Positions 1 to 8,800 of a stretch of DNA of 23,608 bases are shown piece after piece (the stretch's first letter is position 1; each line of letters starts with the position of its first letter). The notes under the pieces were generated by a model that did not search any database, had not been told where the DNA came from, and saw only the letters and a program-made list of their open reading frames with translations. The position numbers and the translations under genes were made by a program. This DNA is from JBBQKF01 sp038326615. GTDB lineage: Bacteria; Bacillota; Clostridia; Saccharofermentanales; UBA5734. Location of the stretch: the NCBI GenBank assembly GCA_038326615.1, contig JBBQKF010000047.1:1-23608 (forward strand). The letters are read 5' to 3'.

Positions 1-291
1 GTCGAGCACTTCGCCGCATACCGGGCATTCCCAGATGCGATCTGCAAGGGTTAGTTCCCTGTTCCTGTAGTGACAGCAGCTACACCGCTTGCTTGATGGA
101 AAGAACCTGTCAACTACTATTAGCTGCTTGCCCACCGCTTCAAGCTTGTACTTCAGAAATGTCTTCGGCATCCCATATCCGTTGTCGAGTGTGGATTTAC
201 CGAGGTACTGGTAGCAATTCATCTCCCACCTATTCTTCTCGCATTCGCGAGTAAGGTTGAATAGAGGAGGGAGAATTCTTGCTACATGAGG
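1..291 (-). pseudogene. TnpB/OrfB-like IS605-family gene, 3' fragment
   Basis: The minus strand is open in one frame from 291 to the window edge, with an in-frame stop (TAA) at 294-292 and no start that would give a full protein. The translation carries the C-terminal signature of IS200/IS605 OrfB/TnpB proteins: the stretch VVDRFFPSSKRCSCC followed about 20 residues later by RIWECPVCGEVLD. These are the two cysteine pairs of the zinc ribbon plus the Asp that in the family belongs to the last RuvC motif. The second cysteine pair member is followed by His where most relatives have Gly. The N-terminal three quarters of the protein are missing, so this is a remnant or an insertion-damaged copy; the C-terminus lies outside the window. 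The base composition (about half G+C) is well above that of the genes to its right, consistent with transfer. TnpB proteins are RNA-guided nucleases of transposons; activity is not expected from this fragment. Confidence 0.75.
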
Positions 292-337
292 TTAAATTTT
301 TAGACTAATTATGGTTTTTCGGTTTCAACAATAACTT

Positions 338-1039
338 CTAATCATGTGAATTGAAATTGTCTTTTGTCCAAATTTTACCAACTTTATTCTTCAATGCCTT
401 AACCAACGAGAAAGAATCTTTTATTCTATCCGGAAAAAGCATTGCAGCGGTTCCTTCATCACCAATTTCATGGTAATCTGAACCTGCAATCATTAACAAC
501 CCACTTTTTTTTGCCACAGCTAACGCCTTCCCATTTTGGCTATTATGTCTTTGATTTCCGTTAAAAACCTCAATCCCATGAAGGAACGAAACATCACGAA
601 GTTTTACCCACGATCTGAAAGGATGCGCCTGAAAAAGCAACAGATTATTTTGGTTTGCAAATTCAAAACATTCTTCTAATGTAAAATCAAAAATATCAGG
701 ATTATCTATTAAGATTTTCCGCGTTATTCCATATAATAAGAAATCTTCATATCCCTCTTCAATTAGAAGTTCAGCGCCAAGAATAACATCGAAATCCTTA
801 TAGTTTTTGGCACGGGCCTTTGCTGCTTCATAGCCTTTTAACCATTGATCAACTTTATTTTCCCATGTTTTTCCTGGAATTAAATCCATTGCTTCCTTGA
901 AGTAATGGTTGGTAACGCAAATTCCGTTATATCCCGCCCTGACATAATTATCAACAATATCTTCTGCCCATACTTTTGCACACCAGCCAAATTCTCTTGT
1001 GTGAAGATGCATTTCATATTTAAATTCCTTATTTTCCAT
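338..1039 (-). CDS. PHP-domain metal-dependent phosphoesterase-like protein
   Basis: This 233-residue protein belongs to the PHP (polymerase and histidinol phosphatase) superfamily of metal-dependent hydrolases. The metal-binding motifs appear in order: HLHT at residues 11-14, TNHY near 43-46, the Glu in GAELLIEEG near 88, HPFR near 139-142, and GSDYHE near 186-191. No other domain or signal peptide is visible, so it should be cytoplasmic. PHP proteins hydrolyse phosphoesters ranging from nucleoside 3',5'-bisphosphates to phosphotyrosine in capsule regulators; the substrate here cannot be told. It follows the gtrA-like gene after a 244-bp gap that contains a promoter-like sequence, so it may be transcribed alone. 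No clear Shine-Dalgarno sequence precedes the ATG. It might act in polysaccharide regulation like CpsB/YwqE phosphatases, but the sequence itself does not show that. Confidence 0.8.
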   Translation of the reverse strand: MENKEFKYEMHLHTREFGWCAKVWAEDIVDNYVRAGYNGICVTNHYFKEAMDLIPGKTWENKVDQWLKGYEAAKARAKNYKDFDVILGAELLIEEGYEDFLLYGITRKILIDNPDIFDFTLEECFEFANQNNLLLFQAHPFRSWVKLRDVSFLHGIEVFNGNQRHNSQNGKALAVAKKSGLLMIAGSDYHEIGDEGTAAMLFPDRIKDSFSLVKALKNKVGKIWTKDNFNSHD

Positions 1040-1231
1040 TTATTTTCTGACCATTCCCTTTTAATAAAATTATATTTAATCTGATTCTTTAAAATAACTC
1101 GTCACCTTAAGGTTAATCAATGCAATCGCAGCGTTAACAACCTAGTACCTTGTAATATCTAAATGTTATATATAATGACGCCTATTTTCCGCAATTAATG
1201 AATAATTAACACGATAGCTCTCAGAAAATAT

Positions 1232-1259
1232 TTTATAAACCTTAAATATTGTAACACAA
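1232..1259 (-). promoter_or_regulatory. Possible sigma-A-type promoter upstream of the PHP gene
   Basis: On the minus strand there is TTGTGT (1259-1254), a 16-base spacer and TATAAA (1237-1232). It lies in the gap between the gtrA-like gene and the PHP gene, about 190 bases before the PHP start. In such AT-rich DNA chance matches are common, so this is only a candidate. Confidence 0.3.
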
Positions 1260-1283
1260 ATTGCACATTTTTTGCAAAAACGA

Positions 1284-1700
1284 TTATTTTGTGTTTTGTT
1301 TTTCACTAAAAGTCCAAAATTTACTAAGGAGAAAATTAATGGGAGTTGTTATTGCTGTGTTTATAAATGGTGAAAAATATTTGTCGCCACCCACAACATC
1401 GACAAAGATAAAAGTTATAAACATGCTAAGAAAATAAGTAAAGATATAGACAGAAAAAAACTTAACCATTGCTCTTTTTTTATTAACTTTTTGCTTTTTA
1501 AAAACCCAAAATGTATTCCAAAGGAAAGCATTAGTGACACTTGTAATAAATCCCGCAGTATTCCCAATATATGCATCTGCCTTAAAAAAATAGAAAAAAG
1601 ACCATGACGTAATTATAAGGACCGCAACATTAGATGCACCCACCAAGCAAAATTGTATAAACTGTATTATTCCCTCTTTATTTTTTGAAAGATGCTTCAT
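1284..1700 (-). CDS. GtrA-family polyprenyl-phosphate-sugar flippase
   Basis: This is a 138-residue protein with four predicted membrane helices (roughly residues 12-32, 38-62, 76-98 and 106-128), the usual size and layout of the GtrA/DPMS3 family. The typical opening (IIQFIQFCLVGASNVAV) and the N-A-F-L-W-N-x-F-W-V-F-K motif after helix 2 are present. GtrA proteins are proposed to flip undecaprenyl-phosphate-linked sugars across the cytoplasmic membrane. Its start codon overlaps the rfbH stop as ATGA, so it is translationally coupled to the sugar-nucleotide gene. The window also holds a GtrB-like transferase (12788-13756) and a YfhO-like membrane protein, the two partners that such flippases normally work with. 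The identity of the flipped sugar is inferred, not seen. Confidence 0.85.
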   Translation of the reverse strand: MKHLSKNKEGIIQFIQFCLVGASNVAVLIITSWSFFYFFKADAYIGNTAGFITSVTNAFLWNTFWVFKKQKVNKKRAMVKFFSVYIFTYFLSMFITFIFVDVVGGDKYFSPFINTAITTPINFLLSKFWTFSEKQNTK

Positions 1701-3040
1701 TTAGTAATCACAGCAGCTTTAATAACTTTAATCATAAAGTCGATTTTCTCATCAGTCATTCCAGGATAAACACCAATCCAGAATGTGTCATTCATAATTC
1801 TATCAGTTTGCAAAAGAGTTCCAGCAACTCTATACCCTTCGCCACTTTCACGCATTTCATCAAAACAAGGGTGTTTTATCAGGTTTCCTGCAAATAGCAT
1901 TCTCGTCTGAATCCCTTTACTTTCAAGAGTATTTACAAGATTGTTTCTGTCAGCACCTTCGCTGCATGTCATAAGAAATCCAAACCAACTAGGCTCAGAA
2001 TTTTTGGCAGGTTCAGGCAATATGATTTTGTCACTCACACATGCAAGACCTTCTTTCAAACGATTAAAGTTAGCAACCCTTCGTTTAACAAATTCAGGGA
2101 ATTTGATGAGTTGTTCAACCCCAATTGCTGCTTGCATGTCAGTTGCTTTAAGATTATATCCGAAATGTGAATACACATATTTATGGTCATATCCCATCGG
2201 CAATTCACCATATTGTTTGTCAAATCGATGCATACAAAGATTGTCAACGCCTGAAGGGCAAATGCAATCACGTCCCCAGTCTCTCATAGAAAAAATAATT
2301 TTGCTAAGAAGCGGATTATTAGTATAGACTGCGCCTCCTTCTCCCATTGTCATATGATGAGGAGGGTAAAAACTTGAAGTTCCTATATCACCTATAGTTC
2401 CAGTAAAATATTCTTTACCATCTAAATTGAATTTTGATCCAAGCGAGTCACAATTGTCTTCAATTAACCAGTACTGGTATTTATCGCAAAAATCTTTAAC
2501 CGCCTTAAGGTCAAAAGGATTCCCCAGCGTATGAGCTAGCATAACGGCTTTTGTTTTAGCAGAACGTGCACTCTCTAACATGGAAACATCAATGTTATAT
2601 TGTGGTATAGTGACATCTACAAAAACAGGAATTGCTCCGTATTGAATAATAGGAGCAACTGTTGTTGGAAAAGCTGCTGCCACAGTTATAACTTCCTCAC
2701 CTCTTTTAATTGCTCTATCTCCAAGCAATGGTGACGTTAGCGCCATAAAAGCAAGTAGATTTGCTGATGATCCAGAATTTACCAAAGCACAATATTTAAT
2801 CCCCAGATAATCCGCGAGATTGTTCTCGAAAATTTTAGTATATCTTCCTGCAGTAAGCCAAAATTCAAGTGAACTGTCAACTAATGCAACCATTTCTTTG
2901 CTGTCATAAACTCTTGAAGCATATGGGATTCGGTCGCCTTCAGAAAACTCTTTGCTTTGGTTGTGAAATTTATTGCAATACTCGCCGACCAGATTTAAAA
3001 TTTCGCTACGGGCTTCATTTTCGGTTTTGTTATCAAACAT
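1697..3040 (-). CDS. rfbH: CDP-4-keto-6-deoxy-D-glucose 3-dehydrase (E1)
   Basis: This 447-residue protein is the PMP-dependent, iron-sulfur enzyme that removes the C3 hydroxyl of CDP-4-keto-6-deoxyglucose on the way to CDP-3,6-dideoxy-4-ketohexose. It has the aminotransferase-type fold of the DegT/RfbH family, but the PLP-binding lysine is replaced: the active-site segment reads FYPPHHMTMGEGG (His228-His229), the hallmark that separates RfbH/E1 and ColD from aminotransferases. The [2Fe-2S] ligands are also visible as Cys197 (EDNCDS), then Cys259, Cys261 and Cys269 in a C-x-C-x7-C arrangement. Length is normal. A good ribosome binding site (AGGGAG) sits 9 bases before the ATG. The electron-donating partner E3 is not in this window. 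The gene overlaps the downstream gtrA-like gene by four bases. It follows rfbG after about 300 bases. Confidence 0.95.
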   Translation of the reverse strand: MFDNKTENEARSEILNLVGEYCNKFHNQSKEFSEGDRIPYASRVYDSKEMVALVDSSLEFWLTAGRYTKIFENNLADYLGIKYCALVNSGSSANLLAFMALTSPLLGDRAIKRGEEVITVAAAFPTTVAPIIQYGAIPVFVDVTIPQYNIDVSMLESARSAKTKAVMLAHTLGNPFDLKAVKDFCDKYQYWLIEDNCDSLGSKFNLDGKEYFTGTIGDIGTSSFYPPHHMTMGEGGAVYTNNPLLSKIIFSMRDWGRDCICPSGVDNLCMHRFDKQYGELPMGYDHKYVYSHFGYNLKATDMQAAIGVEQLIKFPEFVKRRVANFNRLKEGLACVSDKIILPEPAKNSEPSWFGFLMTCSEGADRNNLVNTLESKGIQTRMLFAGNLIKHPCFDEMRESGEGYRVAGTLLQTDRIMNDTFWIGVYPGMTDEKIDFMIKVIKAAVITK

Positions 3041-3348
3041 TAATTTGTGCTCCCTAGAATTCTATTCTTTTTTATATCTTCTATATATTCACTTTTTTTA
3101 GCAATAATTAAATAATAAGACAATAGCGTTTACTCAGTAGGACTAAATTGTTTCTTAAATACTATCAAGGAAAGTGGCTTCCATTAATTTTTCAACAGTT
3201 CGATTTGTAATTGCTTAATTTTAGTATGATTCTACGGAGTTTTTCAACCTTTACTGAGTTAACACGATAATCATTTAAATAATTAGCACTATCTCTTAAT
3301 AAGCTCTGTGAATTTTTAAAATGCCATGTGCAATTTTAAATGCTTATT
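3041..3348. other. Non-coding gap between rfbG and rfbH
   Basis: About 308 AT-rich bases separate rfbG from rfbH. I see no open frame, strong hairpin or clear promoter here. The element TTAACACGATA at about 3258-3268 recurs at about 1207-1217 upstream of the PHP gene, but the match is too short to interpret. Confidence 0.5.
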
Positions 3349-4419
3349 TCACTGACATTTTTGAAATTCTTCTATTTGTTTGTCCATAAATTCAGGCATA
3401 TTTCCTCCAGAATAATATGCTTTAGACCATTCAACAGTTTCCTCTATAGCCTTTGATACATCCCAACGTGGTTTCCATCCTAAAACATGTTTTATTTTAG
3501 AGCAATCAAGTTTTAGGAAATTAGCTTCATGAGGGCCATTAGTCTTCTTGTATTCTACAACAAATCCCTCACCCCATTTTTGAGCAAAAATCTCCGAAAG
3601 CCTTCTTGTGCATATGCAATCTTTATCGCCAGGACCAACATTATAGCAACCCGCAAGATTTATATTATCAAACTGTATTTGTGCAATTAAAAGATATGCA
3701 AATAATGGTTCGAGTACGTGCTGGAATGGTCTTACAGAATCAGGATTTCTTAAGAATAACGGTTCTCTTTTTACTGCGGCTCTTACACAATCAGGTATAA
3801 TCCTATCTGCTGCAAAATCTCCACCCCCGATTACATTTCCTGCCCTAGCAGTTGAAATTGCAACATCACCAGATGAAAAAAATGATTGACGATAGCTTGA
3901 TGTTACAAGCTCAGAGCATGATTTACTATTAGAATAAGGATCAAATCCATTGAGTTCATCGTTTTCGCAATAGCCCTGCATACATTCTTTGTTATGATAA
4001 ACTTTATCAGTCGTAACATTCAAAAATGACTTTACACCGCCTTGTGTTCTTATGCACTCAAGGATATTAACAGTGCCCATAATATTTGTTTCATATGTAT
4101 ATCTTGGATTATTATAACTCTCAAGCACAATTGGCTGAGCTGCGAGATGAAAGACAATCTCCGGTTTGGCTAGTTCAAAGCACTTAGCTAATGAGTCATA
4201 ATCTCTAATATCTCCAATTACCGAGGTGATTTTACCTGCTACGCCAGAAAGCTCAAAAAGATTCGGGGTTGTTGGAGCTTTTAGCGAATAGCCTGTAATT
4301 ATTGCGCCTTGATTAATAAGGATTCTACACAACCACGAGCCCTTAAACCCAGTGTGCCCAGTAATTAAAACTCTCTTGCCATTATAAAATGCATCTTTCG
4401 AATATTTACTTTCACTCAT
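3349..4419 (-). CDS. rfbG: CDP-glucose 4,6-dehydratase
   Basis: This 356-residue protein is an extended short-chain dehydrogenase/reductase that converts CDP-D-glucose to CDP-4-keto-6-deoxy-D-glucose, the second step of the CDP-3,6-dideoxyhexose pathway. The NAD-binding loop GHTGFKGSW is at residues 21-29, the NVTTDKVYHN segment (136-141 core TTDKVY) is the form typical of RfbG, and the catalytic YSNSK lies at 162-166. Length matches the family (about 355-360). The segment GNVIGGGDFAADRIIPD near 200 is also characteristic. It is cytoplasmic and works between RfbF (upstream) and RfbH (downstream). The ATG has only a weak AAAGG some 12 bases upstream. It is separated from rfbF by a 448-base gap filled with a 19-bp tandem repeat. 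Confidence 0.95.
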   Translation of the reverse strand: MSESKYSKDAFYNGKRVLITGHTGFKGSWLCRILINQGAIITGYSLKAPTTPNLFELSGVAGKITSVIGDIRDYDSLAKCFELAKPEIVFHLAAQPIVLESYNNPRYTYETNIMGTVNILECIRTQGGVKSFLNVTTDKVYHNKECMQGYCENDELNGFDPYSNSKSCSELVTSSYRQSFFSSGDVAISTARAGNVIGGGDFAADRIIPDCVRAAVKREPLFLRNPDSVRPFQHVLEPLFAYLLIAQIQFDNINLAGCYNVGPGDKDCICTRRLSEIFAQKWGEGFVVEYKKTNGPHEANFLKLDCSKIKHVLGWKPRWDVSKAIEETVEWSKAYYSGGNMPEFMDKQIEEFQKCQ

Positions 4420-4483
4420 TTAATTCAATAGCCTTTCACATTAAATATTTATTCAGTATTTCTTAACTAGCTCAAATCCGAAA

Positions 4484-4729
4484 AAATATTTCTAACTCTA
4501 ACTAATATTTCTAAGTTCAACTAATATTTCTAAGTCCAACTAATATTTCTAAGTCCAACTAATATTTCTAAGTCCAACTAATATTTCTAAGTTCAACTAA
4601 TATTTCTAAGTCCAACTAATATTTCTAAGTCCAACTAATATTTCTAAGTCCAACTAATATTCCTAAGTCCAACTAATATTCCTAAGTCCAACTAATATTC
4701 CTAAGTCCAACTAATATTCCTTAGCATTA
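4484..4729. repeat. 19-bp tandem repeat array, about 12 copies
   Basis: The unit is CTAATATTTCTAAGTCCAA. Eleven whole copies with at most two changes run from 4502 to 4710, with degenerate copies on both sides (from about 4484 and to 4729). The four right-hand copies share a T-to-C change (ATTCCTAAG), showing unequal expansion of variants. Two copies carry GTTCAA. The array lies between the rfbF stop and the rfbG start. There are no spacers between units, so it is not a CRISPR array. Confidence 0.95.
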
Positions 4730-4867
4730 ATAATTAATTAGCTGATATCAATTGTTAAGCCCAGAAATTTGCTTCACTTTATTAAAATTATACAACACTT
4801 ACTTGGAATAATTGCTAATAAATAATTCTTTATAATAACTCACCAAAAAATAATTCATGATAATAAC

Positions 4868-5641
4868 TTACCAAACTTTCCAAGGTGCCTGCTGACTTTG
4901 CCAGAGCTCCTCGAGATGAATTTTATCGCGTAATGTGTCCATACATTGCCAGAATCCATCGTGTTTGTAAGCATTTAGCTGACCTTCAAAAGCTAAAGTT
5001 TCTAGCGGACCTTTCTCAAAAATAGTCGTTTCATTGTCAATGTAATTCAAAATACTATTTTCTAATACCATGAACCCACCATTAATCCAGCCCCCATCTT
5101 CAACGGATTTTTCTTTAAAATTTCTGATTTCATTATTAACATCGATATCAAGCATCCCAAACCTTCCACCTGGTTGAATTGCAGTGATTGTAGCAAGCTT
5201 ACCATGTGACTTATGATAACTAATAAGTTTTTCGATGTTGACATCGCAAACGCCGTCACCATAGGTTAAAAGAAATGGTTCATCGCCAATATACCTTGCA
5301 GCTCTTTTAATTCTACCGCCAGTCATAGTATTAAGACCTGTATCAACCAAAGTAACTTTCCATGGCTCAGCAACATTATTATGAATAGTTACGCAGTTAT
5401 CATTCTTAAAGTCAAAAGTTATATCAGACCTGTGAAGATAGTAATCTGCAAAATATTCTTTAATAACATAGCCTTTGTATCCGCAACAAATTACAAATTC
5501 GTTAAACCCATAATAGGAATAGCCTTTCATTATATGCCACAAAATAGGCATATCACCAATTTCAATCATCGGCTTTGGTTTAAGATGACTTTCTTCTGAT
5601 ATACGAGTTCCATAACCACCTGCTAATATAACAACTTTCAC
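4868..5641 (-). CDS. rfbF: Glucose-1-phosphate cytidylyltransferase
   Basis: This 257-residue nucleotidyltransferase makes CDP-D-glucose from CTP and glucose 1-phosphate, the committed first step of CDP-dideoxysugar synthesis. The signature VKVVILAGGYGTRISEES opens the protein, with KPKPMIEIG following and YGDGVCDV supplying the metal-binding Asp. The tail FWQCMDTLRDKIHLEELW is typical of RfbF. I chose the GTG at 5641 because GGAGG (5651-5647) lies 5 bases upstream and because known family members start exactly at this point. An in-frame ATG at 5722 would add 27 residues that have no counterpart in the family and no ribosome binding site. It heads the rfbFGH set, with rfbG following after the repeat-filled gap. 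Confidence 0.95.
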   Translation of the reverse strand: MKVVILAGGYGTRISEESHLKPKPMIEIGDMPILWHIMKGYSYYGFNEFVICCGYKGYVIKEYFADYYLHRSDITFDFKNDNCVTIHNNVAEPWKVTLVDTGLNTMTGGRIKRAARYIGDEPFLLTYGDGVCDVNIEKLISYHKSHGKLATITAIQPGGRFGMLDIDVNNEIRNFKEKSVEDGGWINGGFMVLENSILNYIDNETTIFEKGPLETLAFEGQLNAYKHDGFWQCMDTLRDKIHLEELWQSQQAPWKVW

Positions 5642-5806
5642 ATTAACCTCCGTTTCGCTGCTTGCAGCAAAAACCTCTTTAAATAGTTTCACTATCTCTG
5701 CTACCTTTTTAAAAGTTGGCATACATACAATTATATCATCGAATCCGAGTATTTAGGATATACTATAAAATAATATTATATTCCAGAATTCCTAAATTAC
5801 CGAAAA

Positions 5807-8800
5807 CTATATCACCGAAAACAACATTCGAATTCCTTTTGCCAAATAATACAAAATAGGAATTGCATAAACTAAAATTATTCCTATAAAATAAACTGCC
5901 AAATAAACAAAATATGTTATTTTTTCAACAAAATCTGCAATTTTATCAAAAACATTAACGTTAGCACTTATATCAGTATTTGAATCAGTATTTATATTTA
6001 TATTTAGATTTACATTAAGATGTACATCAGTATTCCCATCAGTATTCCCATCAGTATTCACATCAGTATTCACATCAGTATTCACATCAGTATTCACATC
6101 AGTATTCACATCAGTATTCACATCAGTATTCACATCAGTATTTACATCAGTATTTACATCAGTATTTACATTAAGATTTATTTCCGGATCTATTGCCGGA
6201 TCTATTTCCGGATTTATTTCCCGATCTATCTCAGCACTTTCTTTATTTACCTCATTTTTTATTAACATTGAATTTTTGTTAGCGTCATCTTTTCTTTTTG
6301 TTCTGAGTTTTCTAAAATTTAAAAAAAGTAAAAACGCCATCAGCAAAGAAGCTGAAAGAAGGCTGATATAAAGTCCTAACTTGAAAAAAGGTGGAGTATA
6401 AACAAATTTAATCGAATTTCCCCCAGCATTAAGATCCACACATATGTATGTACCGAAAATCGTCTTGACTGGGACTTTTTTACCATTAATCCAACACTCC
6501 CATCCATTGTCATTGTTCACAGGGACAAAAAAGGCATCCCCGATTTTTGAATTTGATAAATCAACTCTGATGGTGTTTTTTGATATACTGAGATTATTTT
6601 CTTTTTGATTTTCAAGCAATTTTACATAATTAGCGAAAGGAAGTTCCCCAAAAGCCATTGATTTCAGACTTGTATCCGCTTGAAAAACAATTTTAATATT
6701 AACATTCTCATTTTCAAAATACCCAAGATTAATTATCCCGTTGTTCAGTTGTGCAGGGTAATAAGTATTTTTTATATTACCCAAAGTTGGAACTATTATA
6801 AATTGATCATTTACCATAATTCTTAAACCTTTTGAAACATCTTTTGCTGTGAAGTACAATGCTGATTTACCATCGATTGGAAAGTTATATTCGGTATATG
6901 CGACTTCTATTGAATTAATTATTTTAGCGGTAAAATCTTTCTTCGTACTATTTGCTTTGAGATTTTGAAAAATCGGGTCAGGAGTTTTTATAATAATTAA
7001 AGGATTTATCGTCTCAAATAGCGTTTTAGCCATCAGATTTTGCACTTCAAAATCACTAAAACTCCCGAGTGTCACTGGAATTGCTCCGTTTTTTTGAAAA
7101 ACAATGCCGAATGGTGCAGAGTGCTTTGTTTTAAATATTTTAAAAGGTCCTGATACCCCTTGACTTGCAAATATTTCTGATGGAAGATTCTCGCTAGTCA
7201 AATAATATTTAACCCTAAGAATTGCATCAGATAAAATTGTTCCACCAGTATCAAGAAGTCTGGTATAATCCCTTGAATAGCCCATTTGCACTTGTGAATT
7301 CTGCTGTTTTGCCTCAATCATATGAATATAGCTCGATAATGCCGGTGCACCAATTACAGCCGGATAATTTGAATTCATTACAGATTGAGCATCCTTATAC
7401 CTTGATAGGCTATCACCTTTCAAAACAATTTTTTCATGAATATCATTTGCTAAGAAAACCCAATCATCAAGGTATGCTGATCTCGGAGGTACCCCTATAT
7501 ACCAAAATGAGTGCATTAGTATCTCAACAAGAAATACAGCAGACAGCATTATGTACTTAAGTTTGCTATCCTTTAGCATCATAAGTATCCAAACAGATAA
7601 AGCAATTAATAGAGTTATTATTAAGAATACTATGCTTAAATTACTTGGAATGCCCCACCATCCGTGCAAAGTCTCATTAATTTTACCACCTACTTTTGTC
7701 CCTGCATATATTGCAACAGCAAGGCATATAAGTCCAATCGATATTAAAATAACATTCAAAAAATGTCCCATTGATTCTAATTTACCGTTCTTTGCCTTTA
7801 CCGGTATTTCAAAATTTTTATCATTGCCACTAGTTGATAAGCCGAGTTCATTACACTTTGCAAAATAATACCCACCGGCAGATAGAACCAAGAAAATTGG
7901 TATGAATCCAAATCTTAACGGATAACAAACATAGCTGCCTCCATACCAAATCAAATTTATTGATTCAACTAAGATTTGGGAGGATGTAATTAAAAACAAT
8001 AATATAAATGCAATTACATTTTTTCTGTCACGTTTGAAAACCAATAATATTTTAAATATAATAACTATTATAATGGCCATGAAAAATAAAATCACTGTTT
8101 TATTAAGTGTCACGTCAGAATTTGCTAAAGTATCAAGAATTGTTTTGTATGAAAACTTATCGAATCTAAGCGATGATGTTGATTGCATAAATGCTGGAAT
8201 AGTAACAAAGCTTGTTAATAAAAGTGATAAAATCGTACCAATAGCAAGTTTGAAAATAACTTTTTTTCTTCTTTGGTCTTCAACATAAAAAAACAAAAAT
8301 ATACCGCTGCTAAACAAAATGAATAAAATCAGCATAAATGATATATAAAAGCTAATTATAAGACTTGCTGATAATGCTAATACAAATCCAATAATCTTCT
8401 CTTTTTCGTAGAGTTTTTTATATCCAATTAGAAACAGTGGAAATATTATTGCGCAATCAATCCATACTGTATTAGTGTAAAAAATCAATACATATCCGCA
8501 AAATGCATACATGATGCTAAGCACGATTTTCCAATAATCTGAGGCTTTTGGTGTTACTTTAGCAAAAAATATCATAGAGGTAAATGACATTAACATCATT
8601 CTTGCAAGAATAAGGTATGATGCAAAATACGGAATGTTCTCGCGCGAAGAAAATGCAATTAGCCATGTTACAGGGCTAAACATTCCAGCAAAAGCCTCGA
8701 CACCATAAATGTTCGAGCCAGTTCCCAAAAGAGGATCCCAAAATAAACTCTTTCCCTTAAATATTACATCATGAATATGATAACAAAATGGAATATAGTG

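Noticed and set aside
4484..4729. Possible CRISPR array or replication iterons
   Set aside because: The 19-bp units are directly adjacent without unique spacers, and there are no cas genes or replication initiator gene nearby.
5642..5722. N-terminal extension of RfbF from the upstream ATG
   Set aside because: The extra 27 residues lack a family counterpart and a ribosome binding site, while GTG 5641 has GGAGG at good distance.
6020..6265. Plus-strand frame encoding Ile/Ser/His repeats
   Set aside because: It is the antisense shadow of the 12-bp repeat in the YfhO-type gene; it has no ribosome binding site and no independent sign of coding.
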